A stretch of 64,000 nucleotides of DNA from Microbacterium timonense. GTDB taxonomy: Bacteria; Actinomycetota; Actinomycetes; Actinomycetales; Microbacteriaceae. The DNA lies in NCBI RefSeq assembly GCF_900292075.1, contig NZ_OLMV01000005.1, forward strand, positions 124,001 to 188,000, given 5' to 3'. Below the pieces are notes generated by a model. It saw only the letters and a list, made by a program, of their open reading frames with translations. It did not search any database and was not told the origin of the DNA. Shown piece after piece: positions 16,139 to 25,448 of the stretch (positions within the stretch are counted from its first letter, which is position 1; each line of letters opens with the position of its first letter). The translations under genes were made by a program, and so were the position numbers.

Positions 16139-16888
16139 TCAGATCTGGTTCACTCCGCCGTCCACGAGCACGTTCGCACCCAGCATGAAGCTGCTGTCCT
16201 CGGATGCGAGGAACGCCACGACGCCTGCCATCTCCTCGAGGCGCGCGGTGCGGCCGATCGGAAGCTGGCGGGCAAGGCTTTCGTTGTATGCCGCCACGTT
16301 CTCCGCGCCGACCAGTTCCACGACGCCGGAGGTATCGGTCGGGCCAGGGGAGATCGCGTTGACGCGGATGCCGCGATCCTTCAGCTCGTTCGCCCAGGTG
16401 CGCGTGAAGCTGCGCAGCGCCGCCTTGGACGCAGCGTACGCTCCCATGCCCGGTGCGCCGCGGTCCGCCGAAGTGGACACATTGATGATCACAGACGCGC
16501 CGGTGTTGAGGTGCGGGATCGCCTTCTGCACCGTGAGCATCGTGCCGACGACGTTGATGCCGAGCACGTGGTTCAGATCATCTTCCGTGAGCTCATCGAT
16601 CGTCGCGAACGTCGCGACGCCCGCGTTGGCGAAGAGGATGTCGAGGCCTTTGCCGTGACTCTTGACCTCCGTGAACAGCGCTTCGAGGTCCGCGACGTTC
16701 CTGATGTCGCCCGGGACGGCGGTCACGTTGCGACCGATCTCCATGACGGCCCCCTCGAGCTCACGCTCACGACGGCCCATGATGAACACGTGCGCACCCT
16801 CGTCGACGAGCCGCGCCGCAGCGGCGCGTCCGATTCCGTTCGTTCCGCCCCCGGTGATGACAGCGGTCTTGCCCTCGAACCTGTTCAC
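16139..16888 (-). CDS. Short-chain dehydrogenase/reductase
   Basis: A 249-residue SDR starting at GTG 16888, with GAAGGG upstream. The cofactor motif is TGGGTNGIG, FIMGRRERE follows the second strand (Arg-Arg suggests NADP), NAG lies at the active-site strand, and the catalytic pair is in YAASK. C-terminal LASEDSSFMLGANVLVDGG is typical of 3-oxoacyl-ACP-reductase-like SDRs. A perfect 14-bp palindrome in its promoter suggests control by the TetR gene downstream. The substrate is unknown. Confidence 0.85.
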   Translation of the reverse strand: MNRFEGKTAVITGGGTNGIGRAAAARLVDEGAHVFIMGRRERELEGAVMEIGRNVTAVPGDIRNVADLEALFTEVKSHGKGLDILFANAGVATFATIDELTEDDLNHVLGINVVGTMLTVQKAIPHLNTGASVIINVSTSADRGAPGMGAYAASKAALRSFTRTWANELKDRGIRVNAISPGPTDTSGVVELVGAENVAAYNESLARQLPIGRTARLEEMAGVVAFLASEDSSFMLGANVLVDGGVNQI

Positions 16889-16908
16889 TGTTCGCCCTTC
16901 ATCGTTAT

Positions 16909-16922
16909 GCACCGATCGGTGC
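16909..16922. promoter_or_regulatory. Palindromic operator in SDR promoter (GCACCGATCGGTGC)
   Basis: A perfect 14-bp palindrome 20 bases upstream of the SDR start. A partial copy (CACCGATCGAT) occurs at 16946-16956. Such a site is the likely target of the neighbouring TetR regulator. Confidence 0.6.
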
Positions 16923-17051
16923 GAATGTGACTCTACCATTTAGGCCACCGATCGATATCGAAATCGCGAGGGAAGGACGACTGTGAGCGGGGACCACGCT
17001 CGCTCGCGAATCGACTCTTGACACAGACTCTTCCGATGCCTCAAGGTGTCG

Positions 17052-17067
17052 GTGATACGTATAAGTC
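17052..17067. promoter_or_regulatory. LacI-type operator upstream of secreted glycosidase
   Basis: The 16-mer GTGATACGTATAAGTC centres on ATACGTAT. The same 16 bases occur in reverse orientation at 20850-20865, between the LacI gene and the glucuronate operon. It lies about 90 bases before the glycosidase start. Shared occurrence at both promoters marks one regulon. Confidence 0.85.
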
Positions 17068-17153
17068 ACGCACGTATCGCCGCCACGGCAATGCCGCCGG
17101 CGCTTCCCGAAGCGCATCCTGGCGGCTCGGTCGATCTGCGCAAAGGAGAGTAG

Positions 17154-19703
17154 ATGATGTCCACCACGCACGGGCTGCTCGAGGGAGCGCCTCCGCCACG
17201 CATGACAAGTCCGTCCCGTGGGCGGCGCGCGATCATCGCCGCTGCGGCCGCGGGATGCCTCGCACTGAGCTCGATCACGGCATCCGCATTCGCCGCCGAA
17301 GACGCGGCGGAGCCGGTGAACGTGACAGTCGACTACGCCGTCGACGCCGGCCCCTCGAACCAGGTGGCCAGCGGCTTCCTGCACGGAATCGATGCAGTGG
17401 ATCCCGCTCAGCATCTCATCGATGGGGTCGACGTGCGCACGATCCGCGGCGCGGACCATCACCCCAACCTGCCGAGCCTGTTCGATCGGGCGACGTATGA
17501 CCGGGTGAAGGCGACCGGCGTGAATCTTCAGGTCGGCGTGTACTACTACAAGGATGCGGTCGACAACCCCCTGAGCTCCTACCGTCCGGGCGACGGCGGG
17601 GACTGGGATACATGGCGCGAGATCGTCCGCGGCGTGGTGCAGGAGGCCATCGACAACCAGTACGTGGTGGACTCGTGGATCGTCTGGAACGAGCCGAACC
17701 TCCAGTGGAACACGTCGCAGCGCCCGTACACGAGGTACCTGCAGGCCCACAAGATCGCGCACGACGTCATCACGTCGGTGGATCCCGGGGCACGTGTGCA
17801 GGGTCCGGAGGTGTACGGGTTCAACATGCCGCGCCTCACGGAGTTCCTCACCTTCTGCAAGGCGAACGATTGCCTTCCGGACCTGCTCACCTGGCACGAG
17901 CTCTCCCCGACGCCGACCAGCGTTCCTCAGCACGTGAAGGAGATCAACGACTGGATGGTGGCCAACGGGATCACCCCGATGCCGGTCGCGATCACCGAGT
18001 TCCAGGGTCAGGGCTACGGCAACCCGAATGCCTGGCACGCCGGTCAACACGTTCGCTGGCTCGCGCAGTTCGAGCGAGCAGCGACGATCGGACTCGAGTC
18101 GGCGAACGTGGCGTCATGGGAGTGGGACGGGCAGGACCCGGCCTTCCGCCCGACCCTCGGCAATGCCGTCTCGCGTGACCTCAACACGCCGCGCGGTGCG
18201 TGGTGGAACCTCAACGCCTATCGGGACATGACGGGGCATCTCGTTTCCACGGTGTCGGGCGATGTTCCCGAGTTCACCGGACCGGACACGATCTACGAGG
18301 CGGAGACCGCGCAGATCTCCGGAGCGCAGATCGCCTCGAACTGGGGCGGGTTCACCGGCACGGGCTTCTGGAACCCGCTGAACGCGAGCGGTGACTGGGC
18401 CGAGTGGACGGTGGATGCCGAGGCCGCAGGTACGTACACGCTCTTCGTCCGCTACGCCAACGGAGGCACGGGCGATCGGCCGTCCGACGTGGCGGTCAAC
18501 GGCGAGGTGGTGACGCGCTCCGCATTCCCGCGGACGAGTGGATGGAGCGGCTGGGCGTACGAAGTCGTCCACGCCGATCTCGTACAGGGGCAGAACACCA
18601 TCCGGGTGACGAACACGGGTTCGCGCGGTCCCAACATCGACCATCTCGGAGTGACTGCGGGGGAGGTCACGATCGCCGGCCCCGCTCCGGTCGACGCGCT
18701 GTCGGGCTTCGATCCCGATCTGCGGCGCTCGGTGACGCTGGTGGGAAATCAGACGGCAGAGGCGCAGGACGTCAACCTGCGACTGACGAACATCCCCTCC
18801 GAGCTGATTCGATCCGACGCGGTGCGAGCGCGCGTTGCCGTCTTCGCCAACACTCCCGCCGTCCCGGCGCCGGTCGTGGAGCTGGATGCCGACGTCGCGG
18901 TCGTCGACGGGCGGGCCGAAGTGCCGTTCGCGCTCCCGGCGGGAGCATCGGCGCGCGTCGACATCGTCCCGTCGCTCGCGGACGCCGCAGTGATACGGCT
19001 CGAAGCGGAGGGTCTCGATGGTGTGGTCAGCGACGGGTCAGCCACGACGCGCACAGAGTCGCAGGCGGCAGGCGCCGGGGCGGCCGTGGTCCTCGCGACC
19101 CCGACCGCCGGCGGCCAGGTGACGTATTCGATCGAGGTGCCCCGAGCGGGTGTCTACCGGCTCGACTTCGGTGGCGGCTCGTCGGAGGGCGCGGGTGTCG
19201 CCCAGCTCTACGTCGACGGCGAGGCCGTAGGCGGACCGATCGATCAGTCCGGCGACGGGTCGTTCACGACCACGGCGGTAGGGGTGATCGCCCTCTCCGC
19301 CGGTTCTCACCAGGTGGAGGTCCGCGAGGTCCGAAGCGGCGAGCAGCCGACGGCCGACGCGATCACGCTCGACTTCTTCGAGCTGCTCTCGCTGACCGCC
19401 GACAAGCCCGCACCTGCCGCCTACGACGTCACTGTCGTCAGCCGGTGCGTGGGCGGCAAGAACCAGGTGAGGGTGACCGTCACGAACAACGACGAAATCC
19501 CGCTGGCCATCACCGTCGCCGCCGAGTTCGGAGAGCGGACCTTCCGCGTGGTGGGTGCGGGCAAGTCGATGTTCCACCCCTTCACCACCCACCTCGCCAC
19601 CTTGCCAGAGGGTGAACTCACGGCCACGGCCGAAGGTGAGCGCGCCGAGGGCGACGTGTCGACGACGCGGTCGTTCGCGTACGACGCGCACAGCTGCGGC
19701 TAG
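17154..19703 (+). CDS. Secreted clan GH-A-like glycosidase with carbohydrate-binding modules
   Basis: An 849-residue exported enzyme. Two adjacent ATGs (17154, 17157) follow AAAGGAGAG; a leader with a twin-arginine-like RGRR and a hydrophobic stretch ends near ASAFAAED. The (beta/alpha)8 domain spans about 55-375, with Glu180 in WNEPN as probable acid/base and Glu282 in AITEFQ as probable nucleophile, as in GH39-like retaining enzymes. A CBM6/35-like module follows (about 382-505, starting YEAETAQISGAQIA), and a second module-like region covers about 612-745. It shares its operator with the glucuronate operon, so a uronate-bearing glycan is the likely substrate. The exact GH family is uncertain. 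Confidence 0.75.
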   Translation: MMSTTHGLLEGAPPPRMTSPSRGRRAIIAAAAAGCLALSSITASAFAAEDAAEPVNVTVDYAVDAGPSNQVASGFLHGIDAVDPAQHLIDGVDVRTIRGADHHPNLPSLFDRATYDRVKATGVNLQVGVYYYKDAVDNPLSSYRPGDGGDWDTWREIVRGVVQEAIDNQYVVDSWIVWNEPNLQWNTSQRPYTRYLQAHKIAHDVITSVDPGARVQGPEVYGFNMPRLTEFLTFCKANDCLPDLLTWHELSPTPTSVPQHVKEINDWMVANGITPMPVAITEFQGQGYGNPNAWHAGQHVRWLAQFERAATIGLESANVASWEWDGQDPAFRPTLGNAVSRDLNTPRGAWWNLNAYRDMTGHLVSTVSGDVPEFTGPDTIYEAETAQISGAQIASNWGGFTGTGFWNPLNASGDWAEWTVDAEAAGTYTLFVRYANGGTGDRPSDVAVNGEVVTRSAFPRTSGWSGWAYEVVHADLVQGQNTIRVTNTGSRGPNIDHLGVTAGEVTIAGPAPVDALSGFDPDLRRSVTLVGNQTAEAQDVNLRLTNIPSELIRSDAVRARVAVFANTPAVPAPVVELDADVAVVDGRAEVPFALPAGASARVDIVPSLADAAVIRLEAEGLDGVVSDGSATTRTESQAAGAGAAVVLATPTAGGQVTYSIEVPRAGVYRLDFGGGSSEGAGVAQLYVDGEAVGGPIDQSGDGSFTTTAVGVIALSAGSHQVEVREVRSGEQPTADAITLDFFELLSLTADKPAPAAYDVTVVSRCVGGKNQVRVTVTNNDEIPLAITVAAEFGERTFRVVGAGKSMFHPFTTHLATLPEGELTATAEGERAEGDVSTTRSFAYDAHSCG

Positions 19704-19706
19704 CGG

Positions 19707-19751
19707 ATGAGCGGACGGCGGGCCGTCACCGGCGGTCCCCCGTCCGCTCAT
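19707..19751. terminator. Bidirectional hairpin between glycosidase and lacI-type gene
   Basis: ATGAGCGGACGG (19707-19718) and CCGTCCGCTCAT (19740-19751) pair perfectly over 12 bp with a 21-base loop. It lies between two convergent genes and its right arm overlaps the repressor's stop codon. There is no T-tract, so termination is inferred from position and stem strength. Confidence 0.6.
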
Positions 19752-20767
19752 TCCCCGTGGGCATCGCTCTGACGTGTCCTCGGTGGCGCCGTCGACTCCC
19801 GCCAGATGATCCGGCCGCGTGGGGGCTCGTCGGACTCCGGCCACTCCTGCCCGCGCAGAGTCGCGATGAGGCGCCGCATCGCGTGACGGCCCGCTTCGGC
19901 ACGGTCATTGTCGACGGTGGTCAGCGAGGGCCAGAGGAACGGGCTGACGTCGTAGTTGTCCCAGCCGGTCACGCTCACATCTCCCGGCACCGACCACCCC
20001 CGCTCCGCAGCTCCACGCATGACGCCGATGGCGACGAGGTCGTTGGCCGCGATGACGGCCAGGGGCGGTGCTGTCTCGGGAAGCGCCCGGATCGCCTCCG
20101 CTCCCGCCTCACCCGTCCACGCGTAGCCGACGACGCCCAAGGACTCCACTCCCAGCCGCTCGATGGTCGCCGTGTACACGTGCACGCGGCTGTCGGCAGA
20201 CGCGAAGCCCGGTTCGCCGGCGACGTGGAGGAAGCGTGTGTGTCCGAGTGCGATGAGATCTTCGATGAGGGTGGCCACCGGACCGGCATCCGCCAGTTCC
20301 CCTGCGGAGTGCATCTGCTCGTCGAAGCTCGCGGCCGTGAGGAAGGCGACGTCGGCGGGGACGGCAGCGACCACGGCGGGGGAGGTGGGAACGAACGACA
20401 GCACGGCCTCGTACTGCCCGGAGCCGGCGAGCTCCACGATGCGCGAGCTCACAGCGTCGATGTCGCCGTCGACACTGTGCACCTCCATTTCGAAGCCCTC
20501 GGACTTGGCCGCCGACCCGGCTCCGGCGAGCATCTGCACCGGGTTGTAGATCGGTATGCCCATGACCACCGCGATCCGGCCGGTCTTGCGGGTGCGCATC
20601 GCCCTCGCAGCGAGGTTCGGCTGATAGCCCAACTCCTTGGCGGCCGCCTTGACTCTTTCGCGCGTCTCAGCCGAGATCGAACCCTTACCGGTGAGTACGT
20701 ACGACACCGTCGCCTGCGTCACCCCTGCGAGCCGCGCGACGTCGCGGCTCGTGGCGCGACCTGCCAT
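19748..20767 (-). CDS. LacI family repressor of the glucuronate regulon
   Basis: A 339-residue LacI/GalR regulator. The HTH is TSRDVARLAGVTQATVSYVL, then the hinge helix NLAARAMRTRKT, then a periplasmic-binding-protein-like effector domain (IAVVMGIPIYNPVQ ... VIAANDLVAIGVM ... VTGWDNYDVSPF). ATG 20767 is preceded by GAGGGAG; a start ten codons upstream is less likely. It is divergent from the transport/catabolic operon, and its probable operator is repeated upstream of the glycosidase. Glucuronate, an oligosaccharide or a downstream intermediate is the likely inducer. Confidence 0.9.
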   Translation of the reverse strand: MAGRATSRDVARLAGVTQATVSYVLTGKGSISAETRERVKAAAKELGYQPNLAARAMRTRKTGRIAVVMGIPIYNPVQMLAGAGSAAKSEGFEMEVHSVDGDIDAVSSRIVELAGSGQYEAVLSFVPTSPAVVAAVPADVAFLTAASFDEQMHSAGELADAGPVATLIEDLIALGHTRFLHVAGEPGFASADSRVHVYTATIERLGVESLGVVGYAWTGEAGAEAIRALPETAPPLAVIAANDLVAIGVMRGAAERGWSVPGDVSVTGWDNYDVSPFLWPSLTTVDNDRAEAGRHAMRRLIATLRGQEWPESDEPPRGRIIWRESTAPPRTRQSDAHGE

Positions 20768-20830
20768 GCTCCCTCTGCTCTCCGCGTCTCGCATCACCAG
20801 ACGGAACGGATCTGTGGTTGACGCATCGAC

Positions 20831-20871
20831 TTCACGTGAAGCATACTAGGACTTATACGTATCACTGATAC
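20831..20871. promoter_or_regulatory. Operator cluster of the glucuronate operon
   Basis: Three symmetric words overlap or adjoin in the divergent promoter. They are TTCACGTGAA (20831-20840), GACTTATACGTATCAC (20850-20865, identical in reverse to the glycosidase operator) and GTATCACTGATAC (20859-20871, a perfect 13-bp palindrome). The A+T-rich stretch also likely holds promoter elements for both directions. Confidence 0.8.
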
Positions 20872-20953
20872 GAACAACCCGCTGGCGGAACCCGACCAGA
20901 GCGGGTTGGGGAAACCGTGTGCCGTCGTGCGCACGCATCAAGGAGGATGTGCG

Positions 20954-21895
20954 ATGAGCGTCGCGGAGTTGCGCACGCTGGCGAAGGAACGCCGGTCACG
21001 AAAGCGAGATGGTCCGGTGCGTCACCCGGACAACCGGGTGGCGCTGCTGTTCCTGGCACCGTTCATCCTCGGGGCCGTCGTCTTGACGCTGGGACCGATC
21101 ATCGGATCCCTGTATCTGTCGTTCACGGATTACAACCTGCTCCAGGATCCGAACTGGATCGGTCTGGCCAACTATGGGCGCATGCTGACCGACCCGCGGC
21201 TGCACAACTCGCTCATCGTCACGTTCACCTATGTGCTGATCGGCGTTCCGCTCCAGCTGGGCGTCGCGCTCGGGCTTGCGGTCCTGCTCGACAAGGGGAT
21301 GAGGGGCCTTCCGTTCTACCGGTCGGCTTTCTACCTGCCGAGCCTGCTCGGAGCATCAGTGGCGATCGCGATGCTGTGGCGCCTGATCTTCGGCAGCGAA
21401 GGCCTGCTCAACACCCTGCTCGGTCTCATCGGCATCGAGTCGAACACGAGCTGGATCGGCAACCCCGACACCTCCCTGTCGACGATCATCCTGCTTCACG
21501 TCTGGATGTTCGGTTCGCCGATGGTCATCTTCCTCGCGGGGCTCCGTCAGGTCCCCGCGGAGCTGTACGAGGCCGCCGCCGTCGACGGCGCCGGGGCATG
21601 GACCCGCTTCCGATCGATCACCCTGCCGCTTCTCACGCCCATCATCTTCTTCAATCTCGTGCTCGCGGTGATCAACTCGTTCTCCGCCTTCACCCAGGCC
21701 TTCATCGTGTCGGGAGGAACCGGCGGGCCGACCGATTCCCTGTTGTTCTACACGCTCTACCTCTACCAGGAGGGTTTCGGGGCCTTCCGCATGGGATACG
21801 CCTCCGCTCTGGCATGGCTGCTCCTGATCATCATCGGAGTCCTCACGGCCATCAATTTCTGGCTCTCGAAGTATTGGGTCCACTATGACAATTGA
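20954..21895 (+). CDS. ABC sugar transporter permease, MalF/UgpA type
   Basis: A 313-residue inner-membrane permease, first gene of the operon. AGGAGG precedes ATG 20954. Six hydrophobic segments begin with VALLFLAPFILGAVVLTLGP. The EAA loop that contacts the ATPase reads ELYEAAAVDGAGAWTRFRSI. CUT1-family permeases of this kind import oligosaccharides or their derivatives. It pairs with the next permease and the binding lipoprotein. No ATPase gene is present, as is common for CUT1 systems that share one MsmK/MsiK protein. Confidence 0.93.
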   Translation: MSVAELRTLAKERRSRKRDGPVRHPDNRVALLFLAPFILGAVVLTLGPIIGSLYLSFTDYNLLQDPNWIGLANYGRMLTDPRLHNSLIVTFTYVLIGVPLQLGVALGLAVLLDKGMRGLPFYRSAFYLPSLLGASVAIAMLWRLIFGSEGLLNTLLGLIGIESNTSWIGNPDTSLSTIILLHVWMFGSPMVIFLAGLRQVPAELYEAAAVDGAGAWTRFRSITLPLLTPIIFFNLVLAVINSFSAFTQAFIVSGGTGGPTDSLLFYTLYLYQEGFGAFRMGYASALAWLLLIIIGVLTAINFWLSKYWVHYDN

Positions 21896-22814
21896 CGCTC
21901 GCACGCCGAGAACCACGAACACCTCGTCGTCGCCCGGCGAAAGCCTCGACACCACGACACTGCACACCGCCTACCGGGCGCCCCGCACGTCGCGATGGGG
22001 ATCGATCCTGCGCCACGCGCTGATGATCGCGGTCGTCATCGTCTCGCTCTACCCGATCCTGTGGATGGTTGTGAGCTCGCTGCGACCGGACGGCGAGATC
22101 TTCGGGGATCCGTCGCTGTTGCTGACGACGTTCGAGTGGGAGAACTACGCCTACGGCTGGACGGCACTGGGTACGCCGTTCGGAAAGTACCTCATCAACT
22201 CGGGGATCGTCGTCATCGGATCGATCCTGGGCAACCTGATCACCTGTTCGCTGGCCGCATACGCTTTCGCCCGGCTGCGGTTCCGGCTTCAGCGCACCGC
22301 TTTCGCGTACATGCTCATCACGCTGATGCTGCCGATCCATATCGTGATCGTGCCGCAGTACGTACTGTGGGCGCAGGTCGGCCTGGTCGACACGTTCTGG
22401 CCTCTCATCGTGCCCAAATTCCTGGCCACCGACGCCTTCTTCATCTTCCTCATGATCCAGTTCATGCGCGGGCTGCCGCGGGAACTCGATGAAGCGGCTC
22501 GCATCGACGGTGCCGGACATGCGCGGATCTTCTTCCAGATCGTGCTGCCCCTGATGGTGCCGGCGCTGGCCACGACAGCCATCTTCACGTTCATCTGGGT
22601 GTGGAACGACTTCTTCTCCCAGCTCATCTTCCTGACCAGCCCGGGCAACTACACCGTCCCGATCGCGCTGCGCGCCTTCGTCGACGCGCAGTCATCGACC
22701 TCGTTCGGTGCGATGTTCGCGATGAGTGTGGTCTCGATCATCCCGCTGGTGCTGATTTTCGCGTTCGGCCAGCGCTTCCTGGTCAAGGGCATCGCGACCA
22801 CCGGACTCAAATGA
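21885..22814 (+). CDS. ABC sugar transporter permease, MalG/UgpE type
   Basis: A 309-residue permease overlapping its partner by 11 bases. A Thr/Ser-rich cytoplasmic N-terminus of about 40 residues precedes the first membrane helix (ALMIAVVIVSLYPILWMVV). The EAA loop is ELDEAARIDGAGHARIFFQIV. Six membrane segments and length match MalG-type CUT1 permeases. It forms the heterodimeric channel with the preceding gene product. Confidence 0.93.
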   Translation: MTIDARTPRTTNTSSSPGESLDTTTLHTAYRAPRTSRWGSILRHALMIAVVIVSLYPILWMVVSSLRPDGEIFGDPSLLLTTFEWENYAYGWTALGTPFGKYLINSGIVVIGSILGNLITCSLAAYAFARLRFRLQRTAFAYMLITLMLPIHIVIVPQYVLWAQVGLVDTFWPLIVPKFLATDAFFIFLMIQFMRGLPRELDEAARIDGAGHARIFFQIVLPLMVPALATTAIFTFIWVWNDFFSQLIFLTSPGNYTVPIALRAFVDAQSSTSFGAMFAMSVVSIIPLVLIFAFGQRFLVKGIATTGLK

Positions 22815-22892
22815 CCCAGACCCCTCGCGGGCAGCGCCCGTCACCCGGCTCGCCGAGCCATTGAACACCCCCATCGAACGAAGGAGATCGAC

Positions 22893-24200
22893 ATGAAGCC
22901 ATTCACCAAACGGGCCGTCGCGGTCGGTGCAGCCGCGGCCCTTCTGACAATCCTCGCCGGATGCGGCACCGCCAACCGCGGTGCTGCCTCGCCCACAGAG
23001 CTCAGCGACGAGCCGGTCACGCTGCGTATGGCGTGGTGGGGCGGCGACGGCCGGCATGAACGCACGCAACAGGTCATCGACCTCTTCGAGGAGAAGTACC
23101 CGAACATCACGGTCGAGCCCGAGTTCTCGGACTGGAGCGGCTACTGGGAGAAGCTGGCGACCTCCACGGCAGGCAAGAACTCCGCTGACGTCATGCAGAT
23201 GGACCAGCTGTATCTCGCCTCGTACGCCGCCCGAGGAACACTGGCCGACCTCGGCTCGATGGACATCGATCTCGAGGGGATGAACCCGAGCGTGCGGGAC
23301 ATGGGGCTGTACGACGGCACCCTGTACGCCGCGCCGATCTCGACGAGCGTCACCGCGATGCTGGTGAACACGGATCTGCTGGACCAGATCGGTGTGTCGT
23401 TGCCGGACAACGCCGATGACTGGACATGGGAGGAGTACCAGGAGTGGGGTGCGGAGGTCACCGACGCAGCTCCTGCCGGCACGTACGGGGCGTCGCTCCC
23501 GTTCACCGAATATCAGCTGCAGCTGTTCGTTCGCCAGCACGGCGAGAACCTGTTCGATTCCGAAGGGGTCGCCGTCTCGCCCGAGACGCTCGCGCTCTGG
23601 TTCCAGAACGCCCTTGATCTGACCGAAGCCGGTGCCGCCGCGCCGGCCTCAGTCCAGGCGGAATCCACCGGGCTTCCGCTCGACCAGACGCCGATGGCGG
23701 TCGGCACCGTCGCGTCGTTCCCCAACACGGCGACTCTCATCTCGGCGTACAGCGGAGCGTCCGGTGCCAACATCGCTCTTCTGCCTCTCCCGCGCACCGA
23801 GGGCGGCGTCGAGGACTTCGAGTACGCCAAGCCCGGCATGTACTGGTCGATCTCGTCGGGCACCGAGCATCCTGCCGAGGCAGCGGCGCTGGTCGACTTC
23901 TTCCTCAATGACCCCGAAGCGGCGAAGATCCTCGGCGCCGAGCGCGGTCTGCCGGCCAACAGTGCGGCACTCGACGCCATCTACGACGACCTGACGCCGC
24001 AGGAGCAGTCCGTCGTCGCGTTCACCGAGACACGCGAGGAGCTGTTCGGGGACGCGCCCGACCTCGTCCCGAACGGCGCGTCGAACATCCAGGACATCCT
24101 GCAGCGGTACCAGCAGGAGGTGCTGTTCGGTCAGCGCACGCCCGCCGATGCCGCGAAAGCCATGATCGCCGAGCTTCAGCAGTCCATCGACGCCGCGTGA
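22893..24200 (+). CDS. ABC transporter sugar-binding lipoprotein
   Basis: A 435-residue extracellular solute-binding protein (family 1). The signal peptide ends in lipobox LAGC with Cys24 as the lipidated residue. Mature sequence VTLRMAWWGGDGRHERTQQVIDLFEEKYPNITVE is the standard start of the fold. GAAGGAG precedes ATG 22893. It would capture the glycan fragment or glucuronate outside the membrane. The hairpin after its stop codon may help keep its mRNA more abundant than that of downstream genes. Confidence 0.92.
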   Translation: MKPFTKRAVAVGAAAALLTILAGCGTANRGAASPTELSDEPVTLRMAWWGGDGRHERTQQVIDLFEEKYPNITVEPEFSDWSGYWEKLATSTAGKNSADVMQMDQLYLASYAARGTLADLGSMDIDLEGMNPSVRDMGLYDGTLYAAPISTSVTAMLVNTDLLDQIGVSLPDNADDWTWEEYQEWGAEVTDAAPAGTYGASLPFTEYQLQLFVRQHGENLFDSEGVAVSPETLALWFQNALDLTEAGAAAPASVQAESTGLPLDQTPMAVGTVASFPNTATLISAYSGASGANIALLPLPRTEGGVEDFEYAKPGMYWSISSGTEHPAEAAALVDFFLNDPEAAKILGAERGLPANSAALDAIYDDLTPQEQSVVAFTETREELFGDAPDLVPNGASNIQDILQRYQQEVLFGQRTPADAAKAMIAELQQSIDAA

Positions 24201-24207
24201 CGTCCCC

Positions 24208-24238
24208 GGGTGGGGCGGCGTCTGCCGCTGCCCCACCC
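24208..24238 (+). promoter_or_regulatory. Intercistronic hairpin after the binding-protein gene
   Basis: GGGTGGGGC (24208-24216) pairs with GCCCCACCC (24230-24238) across 13 bases. It sits eight bases after the lipoprotein stop and before the first oxidoreductase. Such hairpins downstream of binding-protein genes often stabilise the 5' mRNA or partly end transcription. Confidence 0.6.
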
Positions 24239-24272
24239 TCCCTCTCTACGACGAAAGAACTGAGAAGAGCCC

Positions 24273-25430
24273 ATGCTAAAGATCGGCATCATCGGCGTCG
24301 GCAACATCGCCGACGAGCACATCCGCGGATACCTCGAGTTTCCGGAACAGTGCGAGATCGTCGCTCTCAGCGACTTGTCTGCGGAGAAGGCCGAGGCGAA
24401 GCGAGTCAGGTTCGGGCTCGAAGGCGCCGTCGTCTACAGTGACGCCGAGCGGCTCATCGCCGACGCGGGCGTCGACCTGGTCAGCATCGCGACGCCGCCG
24501 TCCAGCCACGCCGAGTTCTCGATCGCGGCGCTTCGCGCCGGCATCCATGTGATCGTGGAGAAGCCGATGGCAGCCTCTGTCGAGGACTGCGACGCCATGC
24601 TGGCCGCGCAGCGCGAGTCAGGTCGCCTGCTTTCCGTCATCGCGCAGAACCGGTTCCGCGACGACCTCATGATCCTCAAGGAAGTCCTCGACTCCGGCCT
24701 CATCGGCTCGATCTCCCACGTGCGCATCGACTCCGCGTGGTGGCGAGGGCTGCCCTACTACGATCTGTGGTGGCGCGGCACCTGGGAGTCCGAGGGCGGC
24801 GGCCCGACCCTCAACCACGCCATCCATCACATCGACCTCAGTCTCTGGCTGCTGGGGCGACCGGAGGCGGTGGTCTCGATGATCACGAACGTGCAGCACG
24901 ACAACGCCGAGGTCGAAGACCTCTCGGTCGCCATCCTGCGTTACGGCCGGGCACTCGCCCAGCTGACGAGCTCCGTCGTGCACCACGGAGAACGCCAGGA
25001 GATCGTCATCCAGGGCGAACGCGCGCAGATCGCCCAGCCGTGGAGCGTCGCCGCCGACTCTGCGCAGCCCAACGGCTTCCCCCAACGAGGCGGGAACCGC
25101 GAACTGGTCACCGAGATCGAAGCGGTCGCGGCTGCGCATCGGCCGCTCCCGCATGTCGGACACACCGGCCAGATCGCGGACGTGCTCGACGCGATCGCGA
25201 CCGGCCGCGCACCCGCCGTCGGCGGGGAGGACGGTCGCAGCGCCGTCGAACTGGTCACCGCGATCTACGAGTCGGGAATCGAGGGGGCGGTCGTCCATCT
25301 TCCGCTTCGGCCGGACGACCCCTACTACCGCACCGGAACGCTCGTCGAACGCGCTCCGCGGTTCTACCGCAAACGCGAGTCCGTCTACGACCAAGACGGC
25401 GCCATCATCGTCGGTGCGTCCACCGTCTGA
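24273..25430 (+). CDS. Gfo/Idh/MocA family oxidoreductase (first copy)
   Basis: A 385-residue NAD(P)-dependent sugar oxidoreductase. The Rossmann motif is GIIGVGNIADEH and the catalytic-lysine motif is VEKPM. The C-terminal beta-sheet domain carries HAIHHIDLSLWLLG, the usual His region. It starts at ATG 24273, in operon with transport and glucuronate genes. Members act on hydroxyls of sugars, uronates or glycosides, including 3-keto-glycoside chemistry. A role in modifying the imported oligosaccharide before glucuronate is released is an inference. Confidence 0.88.
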   Translation: MLKIGIIGVGNIADEHIRGYLEFPEQCEIVALSDLSAEKAEAKRVRFGLEGAVVYSDAERLIADAGVDLVSIATPPSSHAEFSIAALRAGIHVIVEKPMAASVEDCDAMLAAQRESGRLLSVIAQNRFRDDLMILKEVLDSGLIGSISHVRIDSAWWRGLPYYDLWWRGTWESEGGGPTLNHAIHHIDLSLWLLGRPEAVVSMITNVQHDNAEVEDLSVAILRYGRALAQLTSSVVHHGERQEIVIQGERAQIAQPWSVAADSAQPNGFPQRGGNRELVTEIEAVAAAHRPLPHVGHTGQIADVLDAIATGRAPAVGGEDGRSAVELVTAIYESGIEGAVVHLPLRPDDPYYRTGTLVERAPRFYRKRESVYDQDGAIIVGASTV

Positions 25431-25448
25431 CCGAGGAGCGGAATCCGA

